NCBI GenBank assembly: GCA_964581895.1
Contig: CAZOPR010000007.1
Location: 1-64,000, forward strand
Reading direction: 5' to 3'
DNA from: Exilispira sp964581895
Lineage (GTDB): Bacteria > Spirochaetota > JAAYUW01
DNA length: 64,000 nt
Shown here piece after piece: positions 19,344 through 28,316 of this stretch. A program made the translations under genes and the position numbers. A model generated the notes under the pieces. It was not told the origin of the DNA, made no database searches, and saw nothing but the letters and a program-made list of their open reading frames with translations. Every line of letters starts with the position of its first letter. Position 1 is the stretch's first letter.

Positions 19344-21359
19344 ATGCAGTTTTACAAAGTTATAGAAGGATTGCTTTTAAGTACTGATAAGTACAAAGAC
19401 AAAGAGGGCAAACTTATTAAAAGTTTAGTCATTGACTCAGCTTTCAAAATAGATTCTGATCTTATTGAGCTACTTATTACCAACGAGCAAGCCAAAACTA
19501 AGTTTTTTAAAGAAATAGCTGGTCACTGGGTATTTAATATCAATGATTTTATTTTGTTTATTCAGGATAAAAACTTTTTAGATGACAGCTACACCAGATT
19601 TAAAAACAAAATTGGTTTAAACATTGATAATAAATTCTTAAAACAACGAGATGAGGTAGCTTTGGTTTGGCCATTTAAAGATTGTGTACTAGAAGGCAAC
19701 CAAGACAAGGAAGACACCAAACGACAAGAGATATTTTTTAACGAGGTTTTAGCTCAAGATGAGATAGATAGACTACTAGACCCTAAAGTGCTTGTAAACT
19801 GGACCAGACACACCCCTAACGGTGATGAAAAAGTAAGAGAGCTAAAAAGAGATGAAAACGGCACCATAAAAGAAAACTTACTAATTAAAGGAAATAATCT
19901 TTTAGCTTTACACACTCTTAAAAAACAATTTAGAAACAAGGTAAAATTGATTTATATTGATCCACCATACAATACAGGTAATGATGGTTTTAAGTATAAT
20001 GATAGATTCAATCACTCCACTTGGCTAACCTTTATGAAAAACAGGCTGGAAGTGGCAAAGGAACTTTTAAGAGATGATGGGGTTATTTTTGTGCAGTGTG
20101 ATGATAATGAACAAGCTTATTTAAAAGTTTTAATGGATGAGGTTTTTGGTAGGGAGAATTTTGTAAAAACAATCCATGTTCAAATGAGTATAGTTCAGGG
20201 GGAAAAAGTTAGAGCTGCAAAGCAAGGAAATATTGTTAAAAATGGTGAATATCTACATATCTTTTCTAAAAATGGAAATAAAAAAATCGGATTAGAACCT
20301 CTTTACGACCCTTCTGAGTACGACACCCATTATTCAATTTACATTGATAAAAATAATAATGAAAAAGCTGTTGTTGAGTTTTGTTTAGAAAATAAAGAAG
20401 TAAAACACTTACTTGAATTGGCAGGCTTGGTTAAAAGAGATAAACTTACAAATAATGGTCTCGCTAGAGCATATAATGAAATTCCAAAATTTAGAGAATT
20501 TATACATCAAAATGCTGATAGTATAGTTCGTACTCACACTATGATTGAGGTTGATAAAGATAAATTAGAAAAGAGCTTACTAGAAAATAAAACTTATGTA
20601 TACAAGCACAACAACAGGGAGTATTTATACGGTATAGATTCAAAAAGTAAAATTAAACAACGGTTTAGACTTTCAGATAAATTAAAAAAATGTGATGATT
20701 ATTATAACACTTTTCAAATTTCTAATATGCGTGGAGACTGGTGGGCAGGTTTTCATGTAGATATGGGAAATATAAACAAAGAATCAGAAACAAATCTTAA
20801 CGATGGTCAAAAACCAGAAAGACTTCTTCAGAACATTATAAAATTTACCACTACATTAGACGACATTATCCTAGACTTCCATGCCGGAAGTGGTACTACT
20901 GGTGCAGTTGCTCATAAAATGGGCAGGCAGTGGATTTTAGTTGAGCAAATGGACTATATAAAAGATTTGCCTGAAGCAAGGCTAGTCAAGGTTTTGGAAG
21001 GTGAACAAGGAGGAATTTCTAAAGCGGTAAACTGGCAAGGTGGAGGTGATTTTATTTACTGTGAACTTGCTAAATACAACGAGACTTTTATGGATTTAGT
21101 CCAGAGTGCCACAACCACAAATCAGCTTTTAAAAATATGGCTGGAAATGAAAGAAAAAGCCTTTTTGGATTATAGAGTAGAAACAGCCAACTTTGAAACA
21201 GAAGAGTTCGAAGCTTTAAGTATTGAAGAGCAAAAAACCCTTTTAGTGCAAGTTTTAGATAAAAACCAACTATATGTAAATTATACAGAAATGGAGGATG
21301 AAACTTATAATATCAGCCAAGAAGATAAAAATTTAACTAACAAGTTTTATAATAACTAG
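19344..21359 (+). CDS. mod: Type III restriction-modification methylase (Mod)
   Basis: A 671-residue beta-class adenine N6-methyltransferase. The catalytic motif DPPYNTG (Asp206) precedes the AdoMet-binding motif LDFHAGSGTTG (about residue 511), the order typical of type III Mod. The intervening region (about 260-480) is the target-recognition domain. It probably starts transcription from a weak promoter (TTGACT near 19300). The Res gene follows after 3 bases, forming an operon. As in other type III systems it would methylate one strand of an asymmetric site and give sequence specificity to the Res subunit. The frame is intact. Confidence 0.92.
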   Translation: MQFYKVIEGLLLSTDKYKDKEGKLIKSLVIDSAFKIDSDLIELLITNEQAKTKFFKEIAGHWVFNINDFILFIQDKNFLDDSYTRFKNKIGLNIDNKFLKQRDEVALVWPFKDCVLEGNQDKEDTKRQEIFFNEVLAQDEIDRLLDPKVLVNWTRHTPNGDEKVRELKRDENGTIKENLLIKGNNLLALHTLKKQFRNKVKLIYIDPPYNTGNDGFKYNDRFNHSTWLTFMKNRLEVAKELLRDDGVIFVQCDDNEQAYLKVLMDEVFGRENFVKTIHVQMSIVQGEKVRAAKQGNIVKNGEYLHIFSKNGNKKIGLEPLYDPSEYDTHYSIYIDKNNNEKAVVEFCLENKEVKHLLELAGLVKRDKLTNNGLARAYNEIPKFREFIHQNADSIVRTHTMIEVDKDKLEKSLLENKTYVYKHNNREYLYGIDSKSKIKQRFRLSDKLKKCDDYYNTFQISNMRGDWWAGFHVDMGNINKESETNLNDGQKPERLLQNIIKFTTTLDDIILDFHAGSGTTGAVAHKMGRQWILVEQMDYIKDLPEARLVKVLEGEQGGISKAVNWQGGGDFIYCELAKYNETFMDLVQSATTTNQLLKIWLEMKEKAFLDYRVETANFETEEFEALSIEEQKTLLVQVLDKNQLYVNYTEMEDETYNISQEDKNLTNKFYNN

Positions 21360-21362
21360 TTT

Positions 21363-23999
21363 ATGGCAGATTTTTTATATCAAGATTATGATTCAATCTC
21401 TAAAAGAGGTTTTTTAAATCAGTTTAAGGCTTTGCCTGAAAATCTAAGAGACAATCTAAATCCTAGCTTTGCAATTCGAGATTATCAAACAGAGGCCTTT
21501 GCTAGATTCTTTTTTTACCAGACAGATCCAGAAAAAAAAGAGCCTATTCACCTACTTTTTAACATGGCTACTGGAAGTGGCAAAACCCTAATTATGGCAG
21601 GGTTAATATTGCATTTATACACTCAAGGTTATAGAAATTTCTTGTTTTTTGTAAATTCAACTAATATCATATCCAAGACCAAAGATAACTTTTTAAACTC
21701 ATTTTCTAGTAAATATCTGTTTAGCCAAAAGCTAGTTTTTGATGGTAAAGAGGTTTTGATAAACGAAGTAAACAACTTTCAAGAGTCAAACCCTGATCAT
21801 ATCAATATTTGTTTTAGTACAATTCAAGGACTGCATACAAACCTCGTAAATGAAAGAGAAAATGCCCTAACTATAGAAGATTTTAAACACTTTAAAATAG
21901 TTTTAATTTCAGATGAATCTCACCACATAAACAGCAAAACTAAAAGCAAAGTTGTAAACAGTGATGAACTATTTGAGGACCAAAAGCCAAGCTGGGAAAA
22001 TACGGTTGAAAAGGTATTTGCTGCACACCCTGAAAATATTTTACTAGAATTTACTGCTACACTAGATTTTTTAGATAAAAATATTACTGACAAATATAAA
22101 TCTAAAATTATTTACAGGTACGATCTAAAATCGTTTAGGTTAGATGGATTTAGCAAAGATGTAAACATTTTGCAGTCAGACAGCGATGAAAGTCAAAGAA
22201 TGCTTCAAGCGGTTATTTTAAGTCAATATAGGCAAGATGTAGCCTCAAAAAACAAAATTAATCTTAAGCCAGTAATTCTTTTTAAAGCCCAAAAGACAAT
22301 TAACGAATCACATGAAAATAAAGCTAAGTTTGAAAATCTTATTGAAAACTTAACAGTTAAAGATTTAGAGGAGCTTGGAGAGTCAACTAATATTAAACTA
22401 ATTCAAAAGGCTTTAAGCTTTTATCCAGATTTAAATTTCTTACTTAACAAGATTAAATCAAATTTTGGTCCTGAACACCTTTTGACTACAAATGAAGGGG
22501 TGACTGATGAAAAAACCAATAAAAATGAAGGGCAAATACAAAAGTTATTAAATACTTTAGAATCAACAGAAAATCAGATTAGGGCGATTTTTACTGTAAA
22601 TAAATTAAACGAGGGGTGGGATGTTTTAAATCTTTTTGATATTGTAAGGCTTTACAGAACAAGAGATGGCGGCACGGATAAAAAAGGTGATTACATTCCA
22701 GGTAAAACCACAATTGCAGAGGCTCAACTAATTGGCAGGGGTGCCAGATACTACCCTTTTAAAATTGATGAAAATGATGATAAATTTAAAAGAAAATTTG
22801 ATAACGATGGTATAGAAAACGAAATGAGAATACTGGAGGAAATTCACTATCATAGTTTTAACGAACCTAGATATATTTCAGAGATCAGAGCTACACTTGT
22901 AAAAGAAGGATTGCTTGATGAAAAGACATACACTAAAAAGCTTGAACTTAAAACTGAATTTAAAGAATCCGCCTTTTATAAAACGGGCTATATATTAAAA
23001 AATAAGCAATTAAAGCAAGACCAAGAGGATCAAGTAAATTTTGAAAATCTTTCTTTTAAAAAGACAAATATTGAGTATAAAATGTTTAGTGGTAAAGGTA
23101 AAGAAATAAGGGTTTTTGAAGACACTGATAATCAAGACCTATCTATACAGGTCAAAAATAAAGATTTTGACTTAAGGGAATTAGGCTTGCAAATAGTAAA
23201 AAAAGCAATGCAAAAAGACGATTTCTTTAGTTACTCATCTTTAAAAGAGATACTCCCAGAATTAAAGTCAGTAGATGATTTTATATCCCTACCTAGATAT
23301 TTAGGAGGAGTAAGGATACGTTTTAACGGGCTTGAAAGGAATATTGAAAGCATAAGTCCAGATGAAAGTTTAAAGGCTATTCTAAAGCTACTAGAACAAG
23401 TAAAATTAGAAATGAAAAACACAGCTCAAAAATACAAAGGAAGTAGAAACTTTGACCATTTTCAGATTAAAAACATTTTTACAGATAAAACCTTGAAACT
23501 AGTAAGAGATACTGAAGGTGATGAAGATTATCTAAAAGACAAGTCTTGGTATGCTTTTAAATCAAATTATGGAACTTCAGAAGAAAAGGACATGGTAAAA
23601 GCTATTGAAATTCAAATTGAAGCTTTTAAAGCCAAATTTAGTGATATTTACCTAATTAGAAATCAAAGACATTTTAAAGTGTTTAGATTTTCTGATGGCA
23701 TGGCTTTTGAACCAGATTTTGTTTTATTTATGAGATCAAAGAATAAAGAAGATGAAATAACCTATCAAATCTTTTTAGAGCCTAAAGGAAGTCTATTTAG
23801 AGGAGGGAGCGGTTCTTTTGAGGATGGTAAAGAGGCTGAAAAATTAAAGTTCTTAAAAGAACTTAGCTTAGAAATGGAAAATGAAATCATGATTTTTGGA
23901 ACCACTTCAAAATACAGAATTGTAGGTGTGCCAATGTTTTATAATAAACAAGAAGAAAACCAGTTTATTGATTTACTTACTGAAAGTTTAAACATATAA
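21363..23999 (+). CDS. res: Type III restriction enzyme Res subunit
   Basis: An 878-residue superfamily 2 helicase-nuclease. Walker A is MATGSGKTLIMAG (about residues 68-80), the DEAD-like box is ISDESHHI (about 182), followed by FTATLDF (about 230), EGWDVLNLF (about 418) and QLIGRGARYY (about 456). A C-terminal PD-(D/E)xK nuclease is visible as EPDFVLFM followed by YQIFLEPKGS (about 784-812). The gene directly follows mod, as expected for type III systems. It translocates on DNA and cuts near unmodified sites in complex with Mod. The frame is intact, so the system may be active against incoming DNA. Confidence 0.92.
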   Translation: MADFLYQDYDSISKRGFLNQFKALPENLRDNLNPSFAIRDYQTEAFARFFFYQTDPEKKEPIHLLFNMATGSGKTLIMAGLILHLYTQGYRNFLFFVNSTNIISKTKDNFLNSFSSKYLFSQKLVFDGKEVLINEVNNFQESNPDHINICFSTIQGLHTNLVNERENALTIEDFKHFKIVLISDESHHINSKTKSKVVNSDELFEDQKPSWENTVEKVFAAHPENILLEFTATLDFLDKNITDKYKSKIIYRYDLKSFRLDGFSKDVNILQSDSDESQRMLQAVILSQYRQDVASKNKINLKPVILFKAQKTINESHENKAKFENLIENLTVKDLEELGESTNIKLIQKALSFYPDLNFLLNKIKSNFGPEHLLTTNEGVTDEKTNKNEGQIQKLLNTLESTENQIRAIFTVNKLNEGWDVLNLFDIVRLYRTRDGGTDKKGDYIPGKTTIAEAQLIGRGARYYPFKIDENDDKFKRKFDNDGIENEMRILEEIHYHSFNEPRYISEIRATLVKEGLLDEKTYTKKLELKTEFKESAFYKTGYILKNKQLKQDQEDQVNFENLSFKKTNIEYKMFSGKGKEIRVFEDTDNQDLSIQVKNKDFDLRELGLQIVKKAMQKDDFFSYSSLKEILPELKSVDDFISLPRYLGGVRIRFNGLERNIESISPDESLKAILKLLEQVKLEMKNTAQKYKGSRNFDHFQIKNIFTDKTLKLVRDTEGDEDYLKDKSWYAFKSNYGTSEEKDMVKAIEIQIEAFKAKFSDIYLIRNQRHFKVFRFSDGMAFEPDFVLFMRSKNKEDEITYQIFLEPKGSLFRGGSGSFEDGKEAEKLKFLKELSLEMENEIMIFGTTSKYRIVGVPMFYNKQEENQFIDLLTESLNI

Positions 24000-24089
24000 T
24001 TTGACAAATTGAGCAATGAATTAAAGCTTTCTTTGAAAGATTGAGTTTATATTATGGACAAATATCTTTAATTTTAATATAAAAATATT

Positions 24090-24608
24090 ATGACAAAGGA
24101 TAAAGTCACTATCGGTAATGAAGATTTAATAAGGATTATTTTCTGGTTTTGTGGAGAGGGTAATGAAAGAAGAGTTTTTAAATCCAATACTAGATTACAA
24201 AAATTAGCATTTTTAGCCCAAAAAGAGTTAAAAGAGTTTGACATTTTAGTAAAAGATGAAATTTACACCGACGAACCTTTTGAGTTTGAAGCAAATGATT
24301 TTGGACCTTTTTAAGTTGATATTGTTAGATTAACAAAAGGCAAAATGCGAAAGGACGAAGAAATACTAATTCCGAAGAAAGACGGCTACATACAAGAATA
24401 TGTAATTCAAAGTAATTTAATCCAAAAACTAAAAGAAACATATAGCGAACTGAAAGACAATCAAACTTTTATGAAGTGGGTTAAAGAAATAAATACTATG
24501 GGCAAGTTAGGCACTGATGACTTACTTAGGTTGGTTTACGAAAAACCCAAGTATAAAGAATATCTAAATAAATCTAAAATAAAACATAAATTTAATTTGG
24601 ATTCATAA
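24090..24608 (+). pseudogene. SocA/Panacea-like protein with in-frame stop
   Basis: The first 74 codons resemble the N-terminus of SocA/Panacea (DUF4065-like) antitoxin-associated proteins: RLQKLAFLAQKEL, then FEANDFGPF, where the family typically has a GPFS element. A TAA at 24312 stops translation exactly there. The same frame continues (VDIVRLTKGKMRKDEEILIP) for another 97 codons to 24608. Either a nonsense mutation has killed it, or two short proteins are made, with the second starting at ATG 24345. In toxin-antitoxin systems Panacea neutralises varied toxins; no clear toxin is next to it. Confidence 0.5.
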
Positions 24609-24904
24609 TGAATATACTTGAGTTGAAAAAGCTAATTGATGAAACAAAAAATTGGTTTACCTTATTTTCATCCCTTGAAGAATTTGAAAAAATTTTATCA
24701 ACTATAAATTTAGTTTATAAAAAGTTTTTAATTCCAAAATTATTTACTGTGCTAGGGGAAGATGGACAGGGATTTAAATCAAAAAATGGATTAGACCAGA
24801 TATATTTAATTCTCCAAGAGTACAAATCTTTCGAAGAAAAATTAAAGATTTTAAAGACGATTGACCAAGTATTAAGATGGCTAAAACCACTTAGTATTTT
24901 TTGA
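24608..24904 (+). CDS. Hypothetical protein
   Basis: A 98-residue helical protein of unknown function (MNILELKKLIDETKNWF...). Its ATG shares a base with the preceding stop (TAATG), and its TGA overlaps the TTGA start of the next frame, so the three frames look translationally coupled. It may form one functional unit with the membrane protein that follows, or the two may be halves of a frameshifted gene. Confidence 0.45.
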   Translation: MNILELKKLIDETKNWFTLFSSLEEFEKILSTINLVYKKFLIPKLFTVLGEDGQGFKSKNGLDQIYLILQEYKSFEEKLKILKTIDQVLRWLKPLSIF

Positions 24905-25221
24905 TTGTTTTTTGGATAATATCCTTTACTATCATTTTTTCAAATAAAATAAGCGAGTTTTTACCACTTTTTCCAGAAAACTTCAAATCTTTAAAAATAT
25001 TTGAATTAAATTCTTTTCAATTAGTAGGCTTTTTTTCATCGTTACTTTTAATAATATCCACAATATTGAAACTTTATGGACAAGGGCAGCTAGATAATAT
25101 TCTTTTAAAATCAGTAGAGTATGAATTTTATAGTGAACAACTTGAGCCTAAATCTAATATCTTAAATAGTAATAACAATTCTGATTTTAACAGAGATGTA
25201 AAAATACTCAATGAAGATTAA
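24901..25221 (+). CDS. Small two-helix membrane protein
   Basis: A 106-residue protein with two hydrophobic segments, about residues 2-20 (IVFWIISFTIIFSNK) and 38-60 (LVGFFSSLLLIISTILKL), and a soluble C-terminus. The start is probably TTG overlapping the upstream stop (TTGA), or the frame is the continuation of the upstream gene after a -1 shift. It could be a toxin or a membrane anchor for the upstream protein; nothing more specific is supported. Confidence 0.45.
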   Translation: MIVFWIISFTIIFSNKISEFLPLFPENFKSLKIFELNSFQLVGFFSSLLLIISTILKLYGQGQLDNILLKSVEYEFYSEQLEPKSNILNSNNNSDFNRDVKILNED

Positions 25222-25223
25222 AT

Positions 25224-25252
25224 TTGACAAATCATACTAGTTGGTATATTTT
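25224..25252 (+). promoter_or_regulatory. Promoter of the second serine recombinase
   Basis: TTGACA at 25224-25229, 17-base spacer, TATTTT; the overlapping extended -10 TGGTATATT at 15-base spacing is an alternative. The recombinase ATG lies 16 bases downstream, so it has its own promoter. Confidence 0.55.
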
Positions 25253-25268
25253 ATTATAAATAGTCTTT

Positions 25269-26849
25269 ATGATCCAAGCTGTTATTTATTGTAGAGTTTC
25301 AAGTGAAAAACAGGTCACAGAGGGTGCAGGTCTTAAAAGTCAAGAAACTAGGTGTATTGGCTTTGCAAAGGGTAAAGGGTATAAAGTAGTCAAAGTATTC
25401 AAAGATGGTGCAATATCAGGAGCTTTGGAGGATAGACCTGCGGTTAAAGAATTGATTGATTTTCTTTTAGAAAATAAGCATAAACAAACGGTAGTAATAA
25501 TTGACGATGTTAGTAGGCTGGCAAGGGATATACAAATTTACTATACCTTAAAAACAGCTATTAGTAAGTATGGTGCTACTTTAGAAAGTCCAAGTCACAA
25601 CTTTTTCCAAGATTCACCAGAAAATAAACTGGTTGAATCTGTAAGTGTTAGTCTTGCAGAGTATGAAAGAAACAAAAACAAGGAGCGAGTAAAAAATAGG
25701 ATGAAGGCTAGGCTTGATGATGGTTTTTGGCCGTTTCCTGGTTTTCCTAAGTGTTTTAAACATGTGCAATTAAAGGGAATGGGTAAAGTCCTAATTCACA
25801 ACCAAGATGCCTCGATTTATAAGGAAGCCTTGGAGGGTTATGCTTTTGATAGGTTTCACACACTTGCAGATGCTCACAAATGGTTTGTAGGTCAAGGTGT
25901 AAAATCAGAGTACTCAAAATTTTGTGAAATGGTTAGAAATCCGCTTTTAGCTGGATACTTAGAATATCCAAAGTGGAAAGTTGGCTTTAGAAAAGCACAG
26001 CATGAAGGAATAATAAGTTTGGAGGTGCATCATAGAATTATTACAAAGATTTTAGGCAAAGGACCAAACCAGGTTAATGTAAAAACAAAGTTAAATGAAG
26101 ATTTTCCACTTAGAGGCTTTGTAAAGTGTGTTGAAACTGAAAGTAAGTTTACAGGAGGTTGGACCAAAAACGGTAACGGCATCAGAAAACCCTATTATCA
26201 AGCTAGGGTGACCAGAGATCAAAGAAAAGAAAAAGGTTTTAGATCAAGGTCATTTCAAAGAGATTTGGTCCATTTAAGGCTTGAAAAAGAGTTAGAAAAG
26301 ATTACACCTAAAACTAACCTGTTGGAGCTTACTAGAGTAATATTTAATGACTATTGGAATACAAAGACAAAAAGGATTGAAAAAGCCTCAAAACAAGACA
26401 ATACAAGGCTAAAACAAATTCAAGAAGATCTTGAAAGTATTCTTAATAAATTAACCAAGACTACAAGTGATGTAATTACTAAAGTTTATGAAAAGAAGCT
26501 GGAGGATTTAGAAAAAGAAAGAAATGTATTAACTCAAAATTTGGATTCAAAAAAATTGACTTTTTTTGATTTTCAAACGGCTTTAGAAAATGTGTTAAAT
26601 TTTGTGGAAAACCCCAGTTATTACTGGAAAAATGGGAATGCCGATACTAAAAAGACTGTGTTAAAGCTGTGTTTTCAAGACTATCTTTATTACTCACAAA
26701 ATTTAGGTTTTCAAACACCCGATTACACCCTACCGTTTAAGGTTTTTAGGGTACTTGGTGATGGTAAATCACCTTTGGTGGAGATGGGGGGAGTCGCACC
26801 CCCGTCCAACTGGCATCCGGTAGGCGGTTTTTTCAGGCTAGATACATAG
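25269..26849 (+). CDS. Large serine recombinase reading into tmRNA
   Basis: A 526-residue recombinase. The catalytic domain has VIYCRVSSEKQ (Ser11 or Ser12) and DDVSRLARD. The recombinase domain follows (DDGFWPFPGFP, about residue 150). The usual zinc ribbon is degenerate (only one Cys, FVKCVETES), and a coiled coil lies at about 375-430. The final 25 codons (MGGVAPPSNWHPVGG...) are the antisense of the 3' end of the tmRNA gene, which begins at 26776. No stop precedes the RNA sequence. This mirrors the tRNA-His recombinase 11 kb away and indicates integration at the 3' end of ssrA. Confidence 0.85.
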   Translation: MIQAVIYCRVSSEKQVTEGAGLKSQETRCIGFAKGKGYKVVKVFKDGAISGALEDRPAVKELIDFLLENKHKQTVVIIDDVSRLARDIQIYYTLKTAISKYGATLESPSHNFFQDSPENKLVESVSVSLAEYERNKNKERVKNRMKARLDDGFWPFPGFPKCFKHVQLKGMGKVLIHNQDASIYKEALEGYAFDRFHTLADAHKWFVGQGVKSEYSKFCEMVRNPLLAGYLEYPKWKVGFRKAQHEGIISLEVHHRIITKILGKGPNQVNVKTKLNEDFPLRGFVKCVETESKFTGGWTKNGNGIRKPYYQARVTRDQRKEKGFRSRSFQRDLVHLRLEKELEKITPKTNLLELTRVIFNDYWNTKTKRIEKASKQDNTRLKQIQEDLESILNKLTKTTSDVITKVYEKKLEDLEKERNVLTQNLDSKKLTFFDFQTALENVLNFVENPSYYWKNGNADTKKTVLKLCFQDYLYYSQNLGFQTPDYTLPFKVFRVLGDGKSPLVEMGGVAPPSNWHPVGGFFRLDT

Positions 26850-27247
26850 TTTGCATAAATTGTCGGGCGGCCAGGCTACAAACAACCAAAACTGCCATAA
26901 ACAGACTAAGAATCCACCAATAGTGGCCTGCTAGCACCACTGGTTTTGTATCTGGGGTTGAATAATTAAATTAGTTTAGTAGCCGTTTGCAGATACTCAT
27001 AAGGTCTACCAAAGCAAGTTTTCCCAGTGCTGTTTTGTAAACTAATTTGGATTAGGCAAACACAGCAAGCTGAGGAACTGAGTCCCTACTAAATAAGCTG
27101 TCGCTTAAGCGATCTGCATACTTAGTAAAGGCGCTAAGAGGATTATTGTTTTTTGCATTTATCCTTTTTATCAGTTTTTAGGCTAACTAACCAAAACCGT
27201 CTAGCACCACACTACCTTTTACCAGCTGTCAAAACTCGGACATCCCC
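26776..27247 (-). ncRNA. ssrA: tmRNA
   Basis: A one-piece tmRNA of about 472 nt. The 5' GGGGAUG pairs with the 3' CAUCUCC before ACCA. The T arm GGACGGGGGTGCGACTCCCCCC lies at the 3' end, and GTCCGAGTTTTGAC at the 5' end. The resume region is GGATAAATGCAAAAAAC. Reading from GCA gives a tag that begins AKNNNPLS, is 34 residues long and ends QLAVFA. Another frame gives a shorter product ending APLLSMQIA, with its UAA inside helix 5 (UACUAAGUAUGC pairing with GCUUAUUUAGUA). The RNA rescues stalled ribosomes. Its 3' end is overlapped antisense by the recombinase gene and is probably its attachment site. Confidence 0.88.
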
Positions 27248-27326
27248 GTAAATAAAATATTGGCAAATTATCAGTTTTCGGTCAACTAATTAAATTTAAA
27301 TATAGTGTTTTTGAGGTAAGTATCCC

Positions 27327-27356
27327 TTGACAATACGGAATAGAATTTATTATGAT
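27327..27356 (+). promoter_or_regulatory. Promoter of the DinD-like gene
   Basis: TTGACA at 27327-27332, 18-base spacer, TATGAT at 27351-27356; ATG at 27381. I see no obvious LexA box (neither CTG-N10-CAG nor a GAAC-N4-GTTC type), so SOS control is not visible from sequence. Confidence 0.65.
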
Positions 27357-27380
27357 ATAACTTAGTTAATTAAGTAGTTT

Positions 27381-28247
27381 ATGCCCAACACCCTTTTTGA
27401 TAAAATTAAACACCTAAATCCGAATGGTGATGAATTTTGGTATGCTAGAGAATTGAAAAAAATTTTAGAATATGGAGAATGGAGAAATTTTGAAAAGATT
27501 ATTGAGAAAGCCAAAATTGCCTGTCATCAATCAAAAAACCTGATAAAATCCAATTTTGTTGAAGTCAACAAAATAGTAGAAACTGGCATTTCTTCAAAGA
27601 AATTAGCTGATTTCAAACTTAGCCGCTATGCCTGCTATTTGATAGCTATGAATGGGGATAGTTCTAAACCAGTAATTGCCCAAGCACAGACATATTTTGC
27701 ACAGCAAACAAGGAAACAAGAACTTGCTGAGGAACAAGTAACATTAGAAGCTAGAAAAGAATTGCGAGACCAAGAAAGAATTAGTTATTCCAACTACGAC
27801 AGGGCTTTAGAGGAAATAGAAATTAAAGATAGCAAAGTAGCACAGCTAACTTCTCAAGGAGATAAGGCTCTGTTCACTAAAAAAACCTCACAAATCAAAA
27901 GGGAGTTTGGCATAAAAAGAAAAGAACCCCTAGCTGATTATCTTCACCCAGTAGCTCTTGCAGGTAGAACATTAGCTAGAGAGATGACACTTGAAGCCTT
28001 AAACAGAGAAGAGATAAATAGTTACCAAGATGCGAAAACATACCATCTAGGGCATAATAGCAAGGTTAGAGAGGCTTTAGTAAGTTCTAATATGCATCCT
28101 GAAAATTTCCCTAAAATGCTTAAAGTATCTGCTCCAAAAAAATTGTTTGATTTAGAGGTAGAGGCAGTAGAGGTTGAAAACACTCTTAATCAAATTGTAA
28201 ATTCAAATAACAACAGACAAATAGATTTGTTTGATGGTAGTGAGTAA
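27381..28247 (+). CDS. dinD: DNA-damage-inducible protein D-like
   Basis: A 288-residue protein matching DinD along its length. It starts with a BRO-N-like DNA-binding domain (about 12-110: FWYARELKKILEYGEWRNFE, RYACYLIAMNGD). The DinD-specific C-terminal region follows (LADYLHPVALAGRTLA, AKTYHLGHNSKVREAL). E. coli DinD modulates RecA filaments after damage. The extreme C-terminus contains QIDLF (280-284), an exact QxDLF-type beta-clamp-binding motif. It lies just beyond tmRNA and upstream of a convergent type ISP gene. Related genes are often carried by mobile elements. Confidence 0.8.
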   Translation: MPNTLFDKIKHLNPNGDEFWYARELKKILEYGEWRNFEKIIEKAKIACHQSKNLIKSNFVEVNKIVETGISSKKLADFKLSRYACYLIAMNGDSSKPVIAQAQTYFAQQTRKQELAEEQVTLEARKELRDQERISYSNYDRALEEIEIKDSKVAQLTSQGDKALFTKKTSQIKREFGIKRKEPLADYLHPVALAGRTLAREMTLEALNREEINSYQDAKTYHLGHNSKVREALVSSNMHPENFPKMLKVSAPKKLFDLEVEAVEVENTLNQIVNSNNNRQIDLFDGSE

Positions 28248-28316
28248 AAGTTTAGATAAAACTAATCTTTTTATTTCAAAAGATTGTACTTAAATACATA
28301 GCACCATAATTCTATC

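Noticed and set aside
26850..27247. Intergenic region with no gene after the second recombinase
   Set aside because: It is fully accounted for by tmRNA on the minus strand.
28264..28285. Terminator after dinD
   Set aside because: An 8-bp stem (AATCTTTT/AAAAGATT) exists, but it is all A/T apart from one G-C pair and lacks a following T run, so I do not call it.
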